Assembly (NCBI GenBank): GCA_020073445.1
Contig: JAIQFE010000014.1
Location: forward strand, 62,001 to 126,000
DNA: 64,000 bases
Reading direction: 5' to 3'
From: Terriglobia bacterium
GTDB lineage: Bacteria; Acidobacteriota; Terriglobia; Bryobacterales; Bryobacteraceae
Under the pieces are notes generated by a model. The model ran no database searches. It had not been told where the DNA came from and saw only the letters and a list, made by a program, of their open reading frames with translations. The first letter of the stretch is position 1; every line of letters begins with the position of its first letter. The position numbers were made by a program, and so were the translations under genes. This document shows, in pieces, positions 1 through 9,492 of this stretch.

Positions 1-137
1 CGGGGATGGGCAAGCTGATCACCCCCGCGCCCAGCAGTGCCCTGATCGCCGCCGGCGAGCCGGCCGATCTGGTGCTGCGCAATGCCGCAACCAAATCGGC
101 CGAAATGATCATGCACGACGGCGAATGGCTCAAGTAG
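1..137 (+). CDS. C-terminal fragment of an amidohydrolase-like protein (gene begins upstream of window)
   Basis: Only the last 44 or so codons are visible, in the frame that ends at the TAG at 135-137. The peptide contains GEPADLVLRNA followed by a short strand and a terminal MHDGEWLK. This resembles the end of metal-dependent amidohydrolases (cytosine deaminase or dihydroorotase-like), where a G-x-x-ADLV motif precedes the small C-terminal beta-sandwich and a final V-x-x-G segment. No catalytic residue lies inside the window, so the substrate cannot be told. It converges on the minus-strand gene at 146-970, leaving only 8 nt between the two stop codons. Confidence 0.5.
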   Translation, partial: GMGKLITPAPSSALIAAGEPADLVLRNAATKSAEMIMHDGEWLK

Positions 138-145
138 GCTCGCTC

Positions 146-970
146 CTACTGGCCGCCCCCCGAACCGGTGTGGCTCATATAATACGGCGGGTAGGGGTTA
201 CCCGGATCATAGGGTGGCGTCGACGGATCCGGTGCGATCAAAGGGGCGCCACTCTGGAAATACACAGGCGCTGCCGTAAACGATGAAGTCGGATTGACGC
301 GGAGCGCGATCATCGAAAACGTCCCTGTCGTGCTGGTGAATTCGGCCAGGCCTTCGTGGCCCTGAATCACGGGAAACTGCTGCGACAACACAAAGGACAT
401 GTGGCCCCCGGCGGGCACGCTCGGCAGGGCAGCCATGGCGACTCCTCCCGTGGTGGTCCGGAACCCCACCTGAATCGTTTGGGCCGATGACGTAGGATTC
501 ACCACCGCTATGCCGGTTACGAATCCGTTGGAGTCGTCGTAGGGTACCAGGAGGCGATTAGTAGAGGCCCCGATCGGCGCGGTGCCATCCTGATCCTGAT
601 GTCCCGGCACGCGGATGGTGAAGACTACGTAGCCGATGACACCCGAATCCGCATTCAGTTCGCCCCAGCCTTGCGATAGAGTCGAATCGGTGCCGGCTGT
701 GTGTAAAAACAATGAGGAACCTCCGGCCAGAGATAAACCTGAAGTAGAAACGACTTCTTTGAATGAGGGCGTCCATGGCTGAGTGTTGCCGCCGGTCGTC
801 TCCTTATGAAAAACCAACGTCGCGGACGCCGGGTTCGGCGTGGTGTTGGTGAGTACGATGGTCGATTGCCAGCCTCCGCCGTCGACCACGTGAGGAATGG
901 TCAAGTTCTGCGCGGAAAGGGGTAACCATAGGAGCAAAACGCTAAATGTCGCTGGAATGATGTGCTTCAT
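146..970 (-). CDS. Hypothetical secreted protein, beta-rich
   Basis: I do not recognise a named family. The protein is 274 residues when started at the ATG at 970. This start is preferred over an in-frame ATG 111 nt upstream because it gives a typical signal peptide (MKHIIPATFSVLLLWLPLSAQ) with cleavage expected after the Ala-Gln. The mature part is rich in Thr, Ser, Gly and Val. It has phrases such as VVDGGGWQSTIVLTNTT and VSFVLSQQFPV-like strands typical of secreted beta-sandwich proteins, and a Pro/Tyr-rich tail (PPYDPGNPYPPYY). The upstream in-frame region would also overlap the end of surE, supporting the shorter form. It is probably monocistronic and exported through Sec. The role is unknown. 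Confidence 0.6.
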   Translation of the reverse strand: MKHIIPATFSVLLLWLPLSAQNLTIPHVVDGGGWQSTIVLTNTTPNPASATLVFHKETTGGNTQPWTPSFKEVVSTSGLSLAGGSSLFLHTAGTDSTLSQGWGELNADSGVIGYVVFTIRVPGHQDQDGTAPIGASTNRLLVPYDDSNGFVTGIAVVNPTSSAQTIQVGFRTTTGGVAMAALPSVPAGGHMSFVLSQQFPVIQGHEGLAEFTSTTGTFSMIALRVNPTSSFTAAPVYFQSGAPLIAPDPSTPPYDPGNPYPPYYMSHTGSGGGQ

Positions 971-1035
971 GCGCTCAGTATTGCGCCGGGAAGCGAAGGC
1001 AGTCGTAAGGGATTTGTGAAATGTTTGTGAAGAAT

Positions 1036-1734
1036 TTAACGCAGTTGCAGGCAACTCACGGTAATCGACCCGCCGAAACAATGCTCTACGTCTCTTCCGG
1101 CCGTCCGCCGGCGCGCCGGATACGAGCCGGCGTAATGGAAACGATCCCCTTCCTGGCGGAATCGCACATCGAGCGGTTCGTTATCCGGATCGCATCGGAT
1201 CACTGCAGCGCTTTCGCGAGCGTCGTTTTCAGAAACATCGAGATGCGGCAGATTCATGTTCCAATATCCTTTGGCCGGGCATCCTTCGGCGATGAGTTGC
1301 GCCACCACTGGAAGCGCCAGCTCGACCGACCGGCCCCAATCCAACGCCACGCCCTTGCGAATATATTGCGAGACCGCGATCCCCGGACGGCCCAGGAGCG
1401 CGGCTTCCCGCACCGCGGCCACGGTCCCCGAGGTGAAGATATCGGCTCCCAGATTCCCTCCGCGATTGATCCCCGAGAGCACCCAGTCGACGTCCGGGAA
1501 TAACGTGGATACCGCCACCCGCACGCAGTCCGCCGGCGTACCGGTCAGCGTAAACTCCTGCGCGCCGGTTTCCGCCAGAATCAGAGGGCAGTCGGTGGTC
1601 ACCCGATGACCGGCGTAGGAATGAGGATCTTTGGGAGCGAGCACAAACACCTCGCCCAATTGTCCGGCCAGAGTTTTCAGGGCGGCGAGGCCGGGCGCGT
1701 CCCAGCCGTCGTCATTGGTCACTAGAATTCGCAC
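1036..1734 (-). CDS. surE: 5'/3'-nucleotidase SurE
   Basis: SurE removes phosphate from nucleoside 5'- and 3'-monophosphates and is linked to stationary-phase survival. The N-terminus MRILVTNDDGWDAPG carries the metal-binding Asp8-Asp9 pair. Ser39 in HSYAG and the SGINRGGNLG loop (87-96) complete the divalent-metal site. The product is 232 residues, slightly shorter than usual (about 250), with a trimmed C-terminal arm. The start at 1734 is the first residue of the conserved fold. The gene is divergent from the PAP2-like gene at 1787, and their promoters share about 50 nt. It may be co-transcribed with the secreted gene downstream, although 65 nt separate them. Confidence 0.95.
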   Translation of the reverse strand: MRILVTNDDGWDAPGLAALKTLAGQLGEVFVLAPKDPHSYAGHRVTTDCPLILAETGAQEFTLTGTPADCVRVAVSTLFPDVDWVLSGINRGGNLGADIFTSGTVAAVREAALLGRPGIAVSQYIRKGVALDWGRSVELALPVVAQLIAEGCPAKGYWNMNLPHLDVSENDARESAAVIRCDPDNEPLDVRFRQEGDRFHYAGSYPARRRTAGRDVEHCFGGSITVSCLQLR

Positions 1735-1786
1735 TAGGACCTATGATGGCAAAAGTCCGGAATGCCGATAAATATGCAGGATTCGT

Positions 1787-3031
1787 GTGACTACGCCTTC
1801 CCAAACCGTAGCCTTCCCCACCGGCGTCAAAAAGCGTGCTCTGGAGACTCCGTACCGGTGGATGCAAACAGCCTGCGTGGCCGTGATCCTTGTCATGATC
1901 GCCGCGTTCTTCCGCTTGGGATCCTCCCCTTACATCGCGTTTGCGTTCGCCGGCGCTTTCGTCGTGCACACGGCCATGCGACCAAGCCGAAGGGAGTTCG
2001 CGCTGGTGGTGGCGGGTGCTGCGATGTTCAGTCTCGCCTACTATCTGCTGCATGGAGAAAGAACCGGCTTCTATGGCGCGGCAATCGGGATTACGGGCGG
2101 CTTTCTGGGCCTGGGGAGCCTGCTGCTCGTCACACTGCAGTGGTTCTGCGCTCCGGCCGCGGAGAAGCGCGTGTACTTCGAGCGTGCTCGCGAGGTGGGT
2201 TTGATTCCGGCGCTGTGCCTATGTTCCGCGATAGCCGTGAACCTGGCGATCGGGCTCACGCCCATCACTTACGACCGGATTCTATACGCCTTCGATGCAA
2301 AATTCGGGGGGCCGCCGAGCTGGGTGATCGGAAGGTTGTTCCGCACTTATCCCTGGTTGCTCAAAGCGTGCGGATACGTTTACAACAGCCTGCCACTCGG
2401 CCTGGCAGCTTGCCTGGCGATCCAGTGGCGAGAGCGTCAAAATAACGCGCACAACGCGCACGTCGATTTGAGGTGGATCTCGGTGATGATCGGCGTGGTG
2501 GGCTTCCTTCTCTACCAGGTGAGTCCCGCGGCCGGGCCGATTTATCTTTTCGGCAAAGACTTCCCGGCTCATGTGCCAAACCTGGCAGGCTTCGCGATCC
2601 AACCCGCCTGGCTGCAGCCGACGGCTCGCAATGGCATGCCCTCCCTGCATGTGGGCTGGACGCTCCTGCTGTTCTGGAATATGCGCCGCCGCAGCTGGTG
2701 GATGGGAGGGATCGCCGCAACCTACCTCGCCCTGACCGCCTTGGCGACGCTCGGATTCGGAGAGCATTATTTGGTGGATCTCATGGTGGCGCCTGCACTG
2801 GCACTGGCGATTCAAGCGGCGTGCACGCGCACCAAAGAGCCGGCAGGAAGCAATTACCGGTGGATCGCCTTAGCGACCGGCGCCGCGATCACCCTCGCCT
2901 GGCTGATCGCGTTCCGCACCGGCATCGCCCTGCGGATTCCGGAGGGTGCGGCGGCATGGTCCATCGCCCTGGCTTCCGTGGGGGTTCCGGCCATTGCCGG
3001 GTGGCGCCTGGAACGCGTTGTGAATCAATAG
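1787..3031 (+). CDS. PAP2/Aur1-type integral membrane phosphotransferase or phosphatase
   Basis: This is a polytopic membrane protein of 414 residues with about ten hydrophobic segments. Near the C-terminus it has RNGMPSLHVGW (281-291, His288) and GFGEHYLVDLM (323-333, His327 and Asp331). These are the two catalytic blocks of the PAP2_3 group that includes eukaryotic inositol-phosphorylceramide synthase (Aur1) and related bacterial enzymes. The classical KxxxxxxRP block of soluble PAP2 phosphatases is absent, as in Aur1. The likely reaction is transfer or hydrolysis of a lipid phosphate headgroup at the periplasmic face. The GTG start at 1787 follows a GCAGGA ribosome-binding site. The final 70 residues add further membrane segments of unknown role. 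Confidence 0.75.
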   Translation: MTTPSQTVAFPTGVKKRALETPYRWMQTACVAVILVMIAAFFRLGSSPYIAFAFAGAFVVHTAMRPSRREFALVVAGAAMFSLAYYLLHGERTGFYGAAIGITGGFLGLGSLLLVTLQWFCAPAAEKRVYFERAREVGLIPALCLCSAIAVNLAIGLTPITYDRILYAFDAKFGGPPSWVIGRLFRTYPWLLKACGYVYNSLPLGLAACLAIQWRERQNNAHNAHVDLRWISVMIGVVGFLLYQVSPAAGPIYLFGKDFPAHVPNLAGFAIQPAWLQPTARNGMPSLHVGWTLLLFWNMRRRSWWMGGIAATYLALTALATLGFGEHYLVDLMVAPALALAIQAACTRTKEPAGSNYRWIALATGAAITLAWLIAFRTGIALRIPEGAAAWSIALASVGVPAIAGWRLERVVNQ

Positions 3032-3208
3032 CTTAAGCAAAATACACGGCGGGCGACTGGAAGCCGCTGGAGGCAAATGGTACATTAGTAGGGCTGGCCG
3101 CTTGCTCCCAGCCGGTCGCGGTGTTCCTGATAAATCGCAGATAACTTTCGCTGCCCCGCCCCCGGTTAAGTGTGAGCGCGCGGCGTTTCTATAGCAGGAG
3201 CTACTATT

Positions 3209-3415
3209 ATGGCTGGTCGTGGCCCACAGTCGTTTAAGAAGCGGCAAAGAGAGCAGGCGCGCAAAGAGAAGCAGGACGAAAAGCGCACGAAACGCCTGCA
3301 ACCGAAGGAACCAGGAACAGGACCCGAAGTTGCCGAGGGAAATCCTATTCTGGAAGAGCTGCAAGGGTATGAGTACGATGCGGAACTCGAGCGCGAGCCG
3401 CAAAAGAGCGCCTAA
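3209..3415 (+). CDS. Small highly basic protein, function unknown
   Basis: This is a 68-residue protein with a Lys/Arg/Gln-rich first half (GPQSFKKRQREQARKEKQ) and an acidic second half ending in YEYDAELERE. It has no signal peptide or membrane segment. An AGGAG at 3196-3200 sits 8 nt before the ATG, supporting translation. It lies 47 nt upstream of rpsU on the same strand, so it may be co-transcribed. The charge pattern resembles small ribosome- or RNA-associated proteins, but that is inference. I recall similar short proteins in other acidobacteria, though not with a named function. The 177 nt upstream of it contain no other feature I can support. Confidence 0.7.
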   Translation: MAGRGPQSFKKRQREQARKEKQDEKRTKRLQPKEPGTGPEVAEGNPILEELQGYEYDAELEREPQKSA

Positions 3416-3443
3416 GATCTGGTCTACCCAGAGATTTGGTCTA
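3415..3443 (+). repeat. 12-bp direct repeat in front of rpsU
   Basis: AGATCTGGTCTA at 3415-3426 recurs as AGATTTGGTCTA at 3432-3443, with one mismatch and a 17-nt period. The second copy runs into TAGAAT (3442-3447), a plausible -10 element for rpsU. It could be a regulator or mRNA-level control site, or simply a local duplication. Confidence 0.45.
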
Positions 3444-3462
3444 GAATAGATAGAAGAGAAAA

Positions 3463-3675
3463 ATGGCTGAAATTCACCTTCAAGACGGCGAGACTCTGGA
3501 GAGCGCGCTGCGCCGGTTTAAGCGTTTGGTGCTCCGTGAAGAAATTATCAAGGAGATCAAGCGTCACTCCTTCTATCTGAAGCCCGGCGAGAAGAAGCGC
3601 GTAAAAGCCGCTTTGGCGCGCAAGCGCAATCGCAAGAAGCGCAGCCGCGATACCGCTCCCGAACCCGCCCGTTGA
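3463..3675 (+). CDS. rpsU: 30S ribosomal protein S21
   Basis: This is a 70-residue S21, a small-subunit protein involved in initiation and in binding near the anti-Shine-Dalgarno region. The core is diagnostic: an acidic N-terminus, then ETLESALRRFKRLVLREEIIKEIKRHSFYLKPGEKKRVK, followed by the Lys/Arg-rich tail RKRNRKKRSR. The start ATG at 3463 is preceded only by a weak purine-rich stretch (AGAAGAGAAAA). The gene is followed at once by an inverted repeat that may act as terminator, and it converges on carB. Confidence 0.95.
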   Translation: MAEIHLQDGETLESALRRFKRLVLREEIIKEIKRHSFYLKPGEKKRVKAALARKRNRKKRSRDTAPEPAR

Positions 3676-3682
3676 GAGGTGG

Positions 3683-3705
3683 GACAGGTGATTTTGTCAC
3701 CTGTC
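3683..3705. terminator. Hairpin between convergent rpsU and carB
   Basis: A perfect 9-bp inverted repeat, GACAGGTGA (3683-3691) and TCACCTGTC (3697-3705), encloses the 5-nt loop TTTTG. It lies in the 47-nt gap between the stop codons of rpsU and carB. There is no long T-tract on either side, so it may act as a weak or bidirectional terminator or as an mRNA 3'-end stabiliser. Confidence 0.6.
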
Positions 3706-3722
3706 AATATCTGCCTGTCGAC

Positions 3723-6700
3723 TTACCGCTTCGCCGCTGCCGTCGTGGTCCCGTGGATCTCCTGCAAGCTCCACACGCGAATCGGATCCCGTCCTCTGGA
3801 CGCGATCGCTTCTACTGCCGCCCGCGCTCCGCTAATCGTCGTGATGCACGGCACCCGATGGGTCACGGCGTTTCTGCGAATCGCCTTCTCATCGGCGAAT
3901 GCATGGGCGCCCGTGGTGCCCGTGTAAATGATCAGGCTGATCGAGCCTGCTTTCAGTAGATCCACCGCGTTCGGCCGGCCTTCGTTGTACTTGAAAACGG
4001 TCTTCACGGGAACCCCTGCGGCGCGAATCGCATTGGCCGTCCCGCGCGTGGCCGTGATCTCGAAGCCGAGCTCCACCAGTCTCTTCGCCAGCGCGGCCGC
4101 GACCAGCTTATCGCGATCGTTCACCGTGAAGAACACCCGGCCCTTGTCCGGCAGCGGTGTGCCTGCGCCTAATTGCGCTTTGGCGAACGCCTCGCCGAAA
4201 TTCTCGCCGACGCCCATCACTTCGCCCGTGGAGCGCATCTCCGGCCCCAGCGACGGATCGACGCCTGGGAATTTGTTGAACGGGAACACCGGCGACTTCA
4301 CGAAGAACTGCGGCACCGAAAGCACACCCGTGGCGTTCGTGAAATCGGAGATCTTCTTTCCCAGCATCAGCCCCACAGCGATCTTCGGCAGCGGCACGCC
4401 CGTCGCCTTGCCGACGTAGGGGACCGTGCGCGAGGCTCTCGGATTGACTTCCAGGACATAGACCGTACCGTCTTTTACGGCGTATTGGATGTTCATCAGC
4501 CCAATGACGTTCAATGCTCGCGCGAGCTGCTCCGTGTACGTCCGGATGGTCGCGAGCGTTTCTTCGGAAAGCGACGTCGACGGCAGGACGCAGCTCGAAT
4601 CGCCGGAATGCACGCCGGCCTCTTCGATGTGCTCCATGATTCCGGCGATCAGGACAGCGCCGCTGGTATCCGCCAGAGCGTCGACGTCCACTTCCGTGGC
4701 GTCTTCCAGGAACCGGTCGATGAGCACGGGGCGATCCTGCGAGAAGATCACCGCCTCCTGCATGTAGCGCCGGACGGTGTCTTCGTCGTAGGCGATCACC
4801 ATCGCGCGCCCGCCCAGCACGTAGCTCGGCCGCACCAGCACCGGGTAGCCCAGTTGACGCGCCACGTCGCACGCGCCTTCTACCGTCGTCGCCGAACCGT
4901 TGGCCGGCGCCGGGATATTCAACTCGTCCAGAAGCTTACCGAATAGTTTGCGGTCTTCGGCCAGATCGATGTTCATCGGATCGGTCCCGATAATCGGCAC
5001 GCCCGCGCGCTTCAAAGGCAGCGCCAGAGTCAGCGGAGTCTGTCCGCCGAACTGCACGATCACGCCATCCGGCTTCTCTGTTTCGTAAATGTTGAGAACT
5101 TCTTCGAGCGTGAGCGGCTCGAAGTATAGCCGGTCGCTGGTGTCGTAATCGGTCGAGACGGTCTCGGGATTGCAATTCACCATGATCGACTCGACGCCGA
5201 ATTCCTGCAGCGCGAAAGACGCATGGCAGCAGCAGTAATCGAACTCGATTCCCTGCCCGATCCGGTTCGGACCGCTGCCCAGAATCATCACCTTCTTGCG
5301 ATCCGAAGGAGCCGCTTCGCAGTGCGATTCGTAACTCGAATACAGATACGGAGTGAAGCTTTCGAACTCGGCCGCGCACGTATCTACGCGATTAAATACC
5401 GCCGTCACGCCCAACTCTTTGCGCCGGGCTCTCACGTCTAATGGCCCGACTTTCCAGGTCCGGGCGAGTTGCGAATCGGAGATGCCGTCGCGCTTGGCCT
5501 CCAGAAACTGCTCACGCGTGATCGTGCCCAGGGTGAGCTTCCCCATGTCGCGCTCGAGGTCGACCATCTCCCGCACTTGCCGCAGGAACCACGGATCGAT
5601 CGAGGTGAGTGTGTGAACCTGCTCCTCGGTGTAACCGCGTTCGAAGGCGAATCGAATGTAGCCTAGCCGGTCGGGATTCGGCGTGATCAGCCGCGGCTCG
5701 ATCAGGTCGTCTTGAAACGTGACCGCGCCGTCGGCCTTGCCCGTTTCGAGGCTGCGCATCCCCTTGCCCAGCGCCTGCTTGAACGTCCGGCCGATGGCCA
5801 TGGCCTCGCCGACGCTCTTCATCTGCGTGCCCAGGACCGGCTCGGCACCTGGGAATTTCTCGAACTGCCAGCGCGGAATCTTCACCACCACGTAATCAAT
5901 GGTCGGCTCGAAACACGCGGGAGTCTTACGGGTGATATCGTTCTTGATCTCGTCGAGTCGATATCCCACGGCCAGCTTCGCCGCGATCTTGGCGATCGGA
6001 AACCCCGTGGCTTTGGACGCGAGCGCCGAGGAACGCGACACGCGCGGATTCATCTCCACGATCACCATGCGGCCCGTAGCCGGATCGATCGCAAACTGCA
6101 CGTTCGATCCGCCAGTGTCCACGCCGATTTCGCGCAGGCACTTTAGCGCGCCATCGCGCATCATTTGGTATTCGCGATCCGTCAGCGTCTGCGCCGGGGC
6201 GACCGTGATCGAATCGCCGGTGTGCACACCCATGGGATCGAAATTCTCGATGGAGCACACGATGATGGCGTTGTCCGCCTGGTCGCGCATCACCTCCAGC
6301 TCGAATTCCTTCCACCCCAGCACGCTCTCTTCGATCAGGACTTCATGCACCGGCGAAAGATCCAGGCCGAGCTCGCAAATCGTGATCAGGTCTTCGCGGT
6401 TGTACGCGATGCCGCCGCCCGAGCCGCCCATGGTGAAGCTGGGCCGCAGAATCACCGGATATCCGATGCGCGCCGCGAACTCCAGACCTTTTTCGACCGT
6501 AGTCACCAGTTGCGACTGCGGCAGATCCAGGCCGATCTTCTTCATCGCGTCCTTGAACAACAGGCGGTCTTCGGCTTTCTTAATCGCATCCAGCTTGGCG
6601 CCGATCAGTTCGACACCATACTGGTCGAGCACGCCCGCCTCGGCCAGCGCGACCGAAAGGTTCAATCCGGTTTGGCCGCCAACCGTGGAGAGCAGCGCAT

Positions 6701-6950
6701 CGGGCCGCTCGCGGCGGATCACCTCAGCGGCGTATTCCACGCTCAACGGCTCGATATAGGTTCGATCCGCCAGGTTCGGATCCGTCATGATGGTGGCCGG
6801 ATTCGAATTGATCAGGATGACTTCGTAGCCGTCCTGGCGCAGCGCCTTGCACGCCTGCGCACCGGAATAATCGAACTCGCAGGCCTGTCCAATGATGATC
6901 GGCCCCGAACCCACGATCAGAATGCGGTGAATATCGTTACGACGCGGCAA
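3723..6950 (-). CDS. carB: Carbamoyl-phosphate synthase, large (ammonia) subunit
   Basis: CarB makes carbamoyl phosphate from bicarbonate, two ATP and ammonia delivered from CarA, feeding pyrimidine and arginine synthesis. The product is full length (1075 residues). The carboxyphosphate ATP-grasp half opens with [18 protein letters not shown], and an oligomerisation region follows. The second, carbamate-phosphorylating ATP-grasp half starts near residue 555 with [16 protein letters not shown]. The C-terminal ~140 residues form the MGS-like allosteric domain (FFTVNDRDK onward). Both glycine-rich loops ([11 protein letters not shown] and [10 protein letters not shown]) are intact. It starts 1 nt after the carA stop region, so the two are translated from one message. 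Confidence 0.97.
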   Translation of the reverse strand: MPRRNDIHRILIVGSGPIIIGQACEFDYSGAQACKALRQDGYEVILINSNPATIMTDPNLADRTYIEPLSVEYAAEVIRRERPDALLSTVGGQTGLNLSVALAEAGVLDQYGVELIGAKLDAIKKAEDRLLFKDAMKKIGLDLPQSQLVTTVEKGLEFAARIGYPVILRPSFTMGGSGGGIAYNREDLITICELGLDLSPVHEVLIEESVLGWKEFELEVMRDQADNAIIVCSIENFDPMGVHTGDSITVAPAQTLTDREYQMMRDGALKCLREIGVDTGGSNVQFAIDPATGRMVIVEMNPRVSRSSALASKATGFPIAKIAAKLAVGYRLDEIKNDITRKTPACFEPTIDYVVVKIPRWQFEKFPGAEPVLGTQMKSVGEAMAIGRTFKQALGKGMRSLETGKADGAVTFQDDLIEPRLITPNPDRLGYIRFAFERGYTEEQVHTLTSIDPWFLRQVREMVDLERDMGKLTLGTITREQFLEAKRDGISDSQLARTWKVGPLDVRARRKELGVTAVFNRVDTCAAEFESFTPYLYSSYESHCEAAPSDRKKVMILGSGPNRIGQGIEFDYCCCHASFALQEFGVESIMVNCNPETVSTDYDTSDRLYFEPLTLEEVLNIYETEKPDGVIVQFGGQTPLTLALPLKRAGVPIIGTDPMNIDLAEDRKLFGKLLDELNIPAPANGSATTVEGACDVARQLGYPVLVRPSYVLGGRAMVIAYDEDTVRRYMQEAVIFSQDRPVLIDRFLEDATEVDVDALADTSGAVLIAGIMEHIEEAGVHSGDSSCVLPSTSLSEETLATIRTYTEQLARALNVIGLMNIQYAVKDGTVYVLEVNPRASRTVPYVGKATGVPLPKIAVGLMLGKKISDFTNATGVLSVPQFFVKSPVFPFNKFPGVDPSLGPEMRSTGEVMGVGENFGEAFAKAQLGAGTPLPDKGRVFFTVNDRDKLVAAALAKRLVELGFEITATRGTANAIRAAGVPVKTVFKYNEGRPNAVDLLKAGSISLIIYTGTTGAHAFADEKAIRRNAVTHRVPCITTISGARAAVEAIASRGRDPIRVWSLQEIHGTTTAAAKR

Positions 6951-6951
6951 G

Positions 6952-8079
6952 TTACTTTCCGCCCTCCATCAGCTTTACAAAATCCCCGAACAGGTAATGC
7001 GAATCGTGCGGCCCCGGCGCCGCCTCCGGATGATATTGCACACAGAACACTGGATGATTACGATGCCGGAAGCCCTCCAGCGTCTGGTCATTTAGATTCA
7101 TGTGCGTGATTTCTATGTCGTTCAAGTTCAGCGAATCCGGATCCACCGCGAACCCGTGATTGTGCGATGTAATTTCGACGCGCCCCGTTACCTTGTTCAG
7201 TACCGGATGATTCGCGCCGCGATGCCCGAACTTCAGCTTATAGGTCTTCCCGCCGAGCGCGAGCCCCAGAATCTGGTGACCCAGGCAGATGCCGAAAATC
7301 GGCGTCTTCCCGACGAGCTTGCGCACCTGCTCCGCCTGGTACGTAAGCGGCTCCGGATCGCCCGGGCCGTTCGAAAGAAACACGCCGCTCGGCTTCAGCG
7401 CCAGCACGTCTTCGGCTTTCGTTCCGGCCGGCACCACGGTAACGCGGCAGCCCGATTGCACCAGCATCCTTAAGATATTCCGCTTGATCCCGAAATCGTA
7501 GGCCACGACGTGGAACTTCGGCTCGGCCGGATCGCCGACATGTTCCGATGGCGATGCCGCGATCGCCCCTCGATCCCACACATATTGCTCTTTCGTTGAG
7601 ACGCGCGTCGCCAGATCCAGGCCGTTCATCGACGGCGATTTCTTCGCGCGCTCCACTAGTTCCTTCGTGTCCGTCGAGATCGACGACAGCACGCCGCGCA
7701 TCACGCCGCGCGATCGCAGGTGCAGGACCAGCGCGCGCGTGTCGATCCCGGAGATCACCGGGACACCGTTCTCGGTCAAAAAGTGCTGAGCCGTCTGGTC
7801 CGAACGCCAATTGCTCGACAACGGCGAAAACTCACGGACGGCTAGTCCTTCTATATACGGACGCGAAGACTCGGAGTCGTTCTCATTCGCGCCGTAGTTG
7901 CCGATTTGCGGATTCGTCAGCACCACAATCTGGCCGGAGTAGGAAGGGTCAGTGAAGACCTCCTGATATCCGGTGATCGCGGTATTGAAGACTACTTCGC
8001 CCGTGCGTTCGACGGGCGCACCAAAACTCTGTCCCTCGAAGACCGTACCGTCTTCCAGGGCGAGGACTGCTGGGTTCAA
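6952..8079 (-). CDS. carA: Carbamoyl-phosphate synthase, small (glutaminase) subunit
   Basis: CarA hydrolyses glutamine and passes ammonia through a tunnel to CarB. The 375-residue protein has the N-terminal CPSase_sm domain ([15 protein letters not shown], then [16 protein letters not shown]) and a class I glutamine amidotransferase domain from about residue 185. The nucleophile is Cys265 in GICLGHQ, and the His-Glu pair lies in [10 protein letters not shown] near the C-terminus. It is the first gene of a carA-carB pair. The 53 nt between it and the upstream regulator gene are too short for a long attenuator, and I see no PyrR-type leader. Confidence 0.97.
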   Translation of the reverse strand: MNPAVLALEDGTVFEGQSFGAPVERTGEVVFNTAITGYQEVFTDPSYSGQIVVLTNPQIGNYGANENDSESSRPYIEGLAVREFSPLSSNWRSDQTAQHFLTENGVPVISGIDTRALVLHLRSRGVMRGVLSSISTDTKELVERAKKSPSMNGLDLATRVSTKEQYVWDRGAIAASPSEHVGDPAEPKFHVVAYDFGIKRNILRMLVQSGCRVTVVPAGTKAEDVLALKPSGVFLSNGPGDPEPLTYQAEQVRKLVGKTPIFGICLGHQILGLALGGKTYKLKFGHRGANHPVLNKVTGRVEITSHNHGFAVDPDSLNLNDIEITHMNLNDQTLEGFRHRNHPVFCVQYHPEAAPGPHDSHYLFGDFVKLMEGGK

Positions 8080-8132
8080 TGGGGTGGTTCCTCCAGACTC
8101 GGGGGCGTCTTTACTATTTCACCACATCTCGG

Positions 8133-9470
8133 TTACTCAATTCCCATTTGCGCCAGGCGATAGCGTAGCGCGTTCCGGGTCAGGCCCAGCAGCCGCGCGG
8201 CTTGGCTTTTGTTGCCGTTTGCCCGCTTGAGCGCCTCCCGGATCACCGATTGCTCGTACTCGTCGAGCGTCATGCCCTCGGGAAGGAAATGGTCGCCGCC
8301 GGCAGCGGCAGTCGCGCGGCGCGGAGCGGTATCGATCTTCACATCGCTCGGTTCGACCCGGGGGCCCTGGGCAAGCAGGACACTCCGCTCCACCACGTTC
8401 TCCAGTTCGCGAACGTTACCCGGCCAGTGGTAGCTCATCAGGCGCTCCATGGCGCCTTCGCTGATCTCGCCGCCGAACTTTTTGGCGAAATGCTCCACCA
8501 GATACGGGATATCTTCCTTGCGCTCGCGCAAAGGAGGAATGTTCATCGGTACCACGTTCAGGCGGTAATAAAGATCCTCGCGAAATGTTCCCTGTTCGAG
8601 CGCCGCCCGCAGATCCACATTGGTCGCCGCAATCACGCGCACATCGGTGTGTTGGGTCTTGTTGCTGCCCAGCCGCTCGAACTCGCGCTCCTGGAGCACG
8701 CGCAGGAGCTTCACTTGGACCGATCCCGGCACGTCGCCGATCTCGTCCAGAAAGACGGTTCCCGTATCGGCCTGCTCGAATTTGCCGGGCTTGGACGTAT
8801 TCGCTCCGGTGAACGCGCCTTTTTCGTACCCGAACAACTCGCTCTCCATCAGGTTTTCCGGAATCGCGGTGCAGTTGATTTTGACGAACGGACGATCCTT
8901 GCGTGGCGAGTGCTGGTGAATCGCACGCGCGATCATATCCTTGCCCACGCCGCTTTCCCCCGCAAGCAACACGGTCGCCCGGGTCGGCGCGACACGCATG
9001 ATGGTCGCGAAAATCTCCTGCATGGGCGCGCTGCCGCCGATGATATTCTCGAACTTGTAGCGCTGGCCCAGCGCCTCGCGCAGCTCGCGATTTTCGTCGC
9101 GCAGCTTGCGGACTTCGAGCGCCTTCTCCACCACTACCGTCAGATGATCCAACGAGAACGGCTTCGGCAGAAAATCCACGGCGCCCTTTTTCATCGCTTC
9201 CACAGCGATTTCTACGGTTCCGAAAGCCGACATCACAATTACCGGAAGATGCGCGTTTTGCGCGTGCAACTTTTCGAGCAGAGCCAGGCCGTCCATGCCC
9301 GGCAGCTTCAGATCGGTCAGCACCAGATCCGCTTCACCGGCATGTTTCAGCCCTTCCTCGGCCGTGCCCGCAGCGATCACGCCATATCCGTCGGATGACA
9401 GATGCAGGCCGACTACGCGGCGAGCTTTTTCTTCGTCTTCGATCACCAGAACGGTCTGCTTGTCGGGCAT
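8133..9470 (-). CDS. NtrC-family sigma-54-dependent response regulator
   Basis: This 445-residue activator has three domains. A receiver domain spans 1-120 (phosphoacceptor Asp53 in LTDLKLPGMD, Lys103). A sigma-54 AAA+ domain spans about 143-370 (Walker A GESGVGKD 171-178, the sigma-54-contacting GAFTGA 218-223, Walker B VFLDEIGD 239-246). A Fis-type helix-turn-helix is at the C-terminus (GNKSQAARLLGLTRNALRYRL). The start at 9470 (MPDKQTVLVIEDE) is chosen because it opens the receiver domain and clears the upstream kinase gene by 22 nt. An earlier in-frame ATG would overlap that gene. The paired kinase is encoded just upstream. The regulon cannot be told from this window. Confidence 0.93.
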   Translation of the reverse strand: MPDKQTVLVIEDEEKARRVVGLHLSSDGYGVIAAGTAEEGLKHAGEADLVLTDLKLPGMDGLALLEKLHAQNAHLPVIVMSAFGTVEIAVEAMKKGAVDFLPKPFSLDHLTVVVEKALEVRKLRDENRELREALGQRYKFENIIGGSAPMQEIFATIMRVAPTRATVLLAGESGVGKDMIARAIHQHSPRKDRPFVKINCTAIPENLMESELFGYEKGAFTGANTSKPGKFEQADTGTVFLDEIGDVPGSVQVKLLRVLQEREFERLGSNKTQHTDVRVIAATNVDLRAALEQGTFREDLYYRLNVVPMNIPPLRERKEDIPYLVEHFAKKFGGEISEGAMERLMSYHWPGNVRELENVVERSVLLAQGPRVEPSDVKIDTAPRRATAAAGGDHFLPEGMTLDEYEQSVIREALKRANGNKSQAARLLGLTRNALRYRLAQMGIE

Positions 9471-9492
9471 GGTCCGCGATGCTTCGCTGTTC

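Noticed and set aside
5899-6759. Plus-strand reading frame antisense to carB
   Set aside because: CarB is complete with all domains. The antisense translation is Ser/Arg-rich without a recognisable motif or ribosome-binding site.
8202-9398. Long plus-strand reading frame (398 codons) antisense to the NtrC-type gene
   Set aside because: It lies opposite a response regulator with all motifs intact, and its translation is Arg/His-rich with no family signature. High-GC antisense frames of this kind recur through the window.
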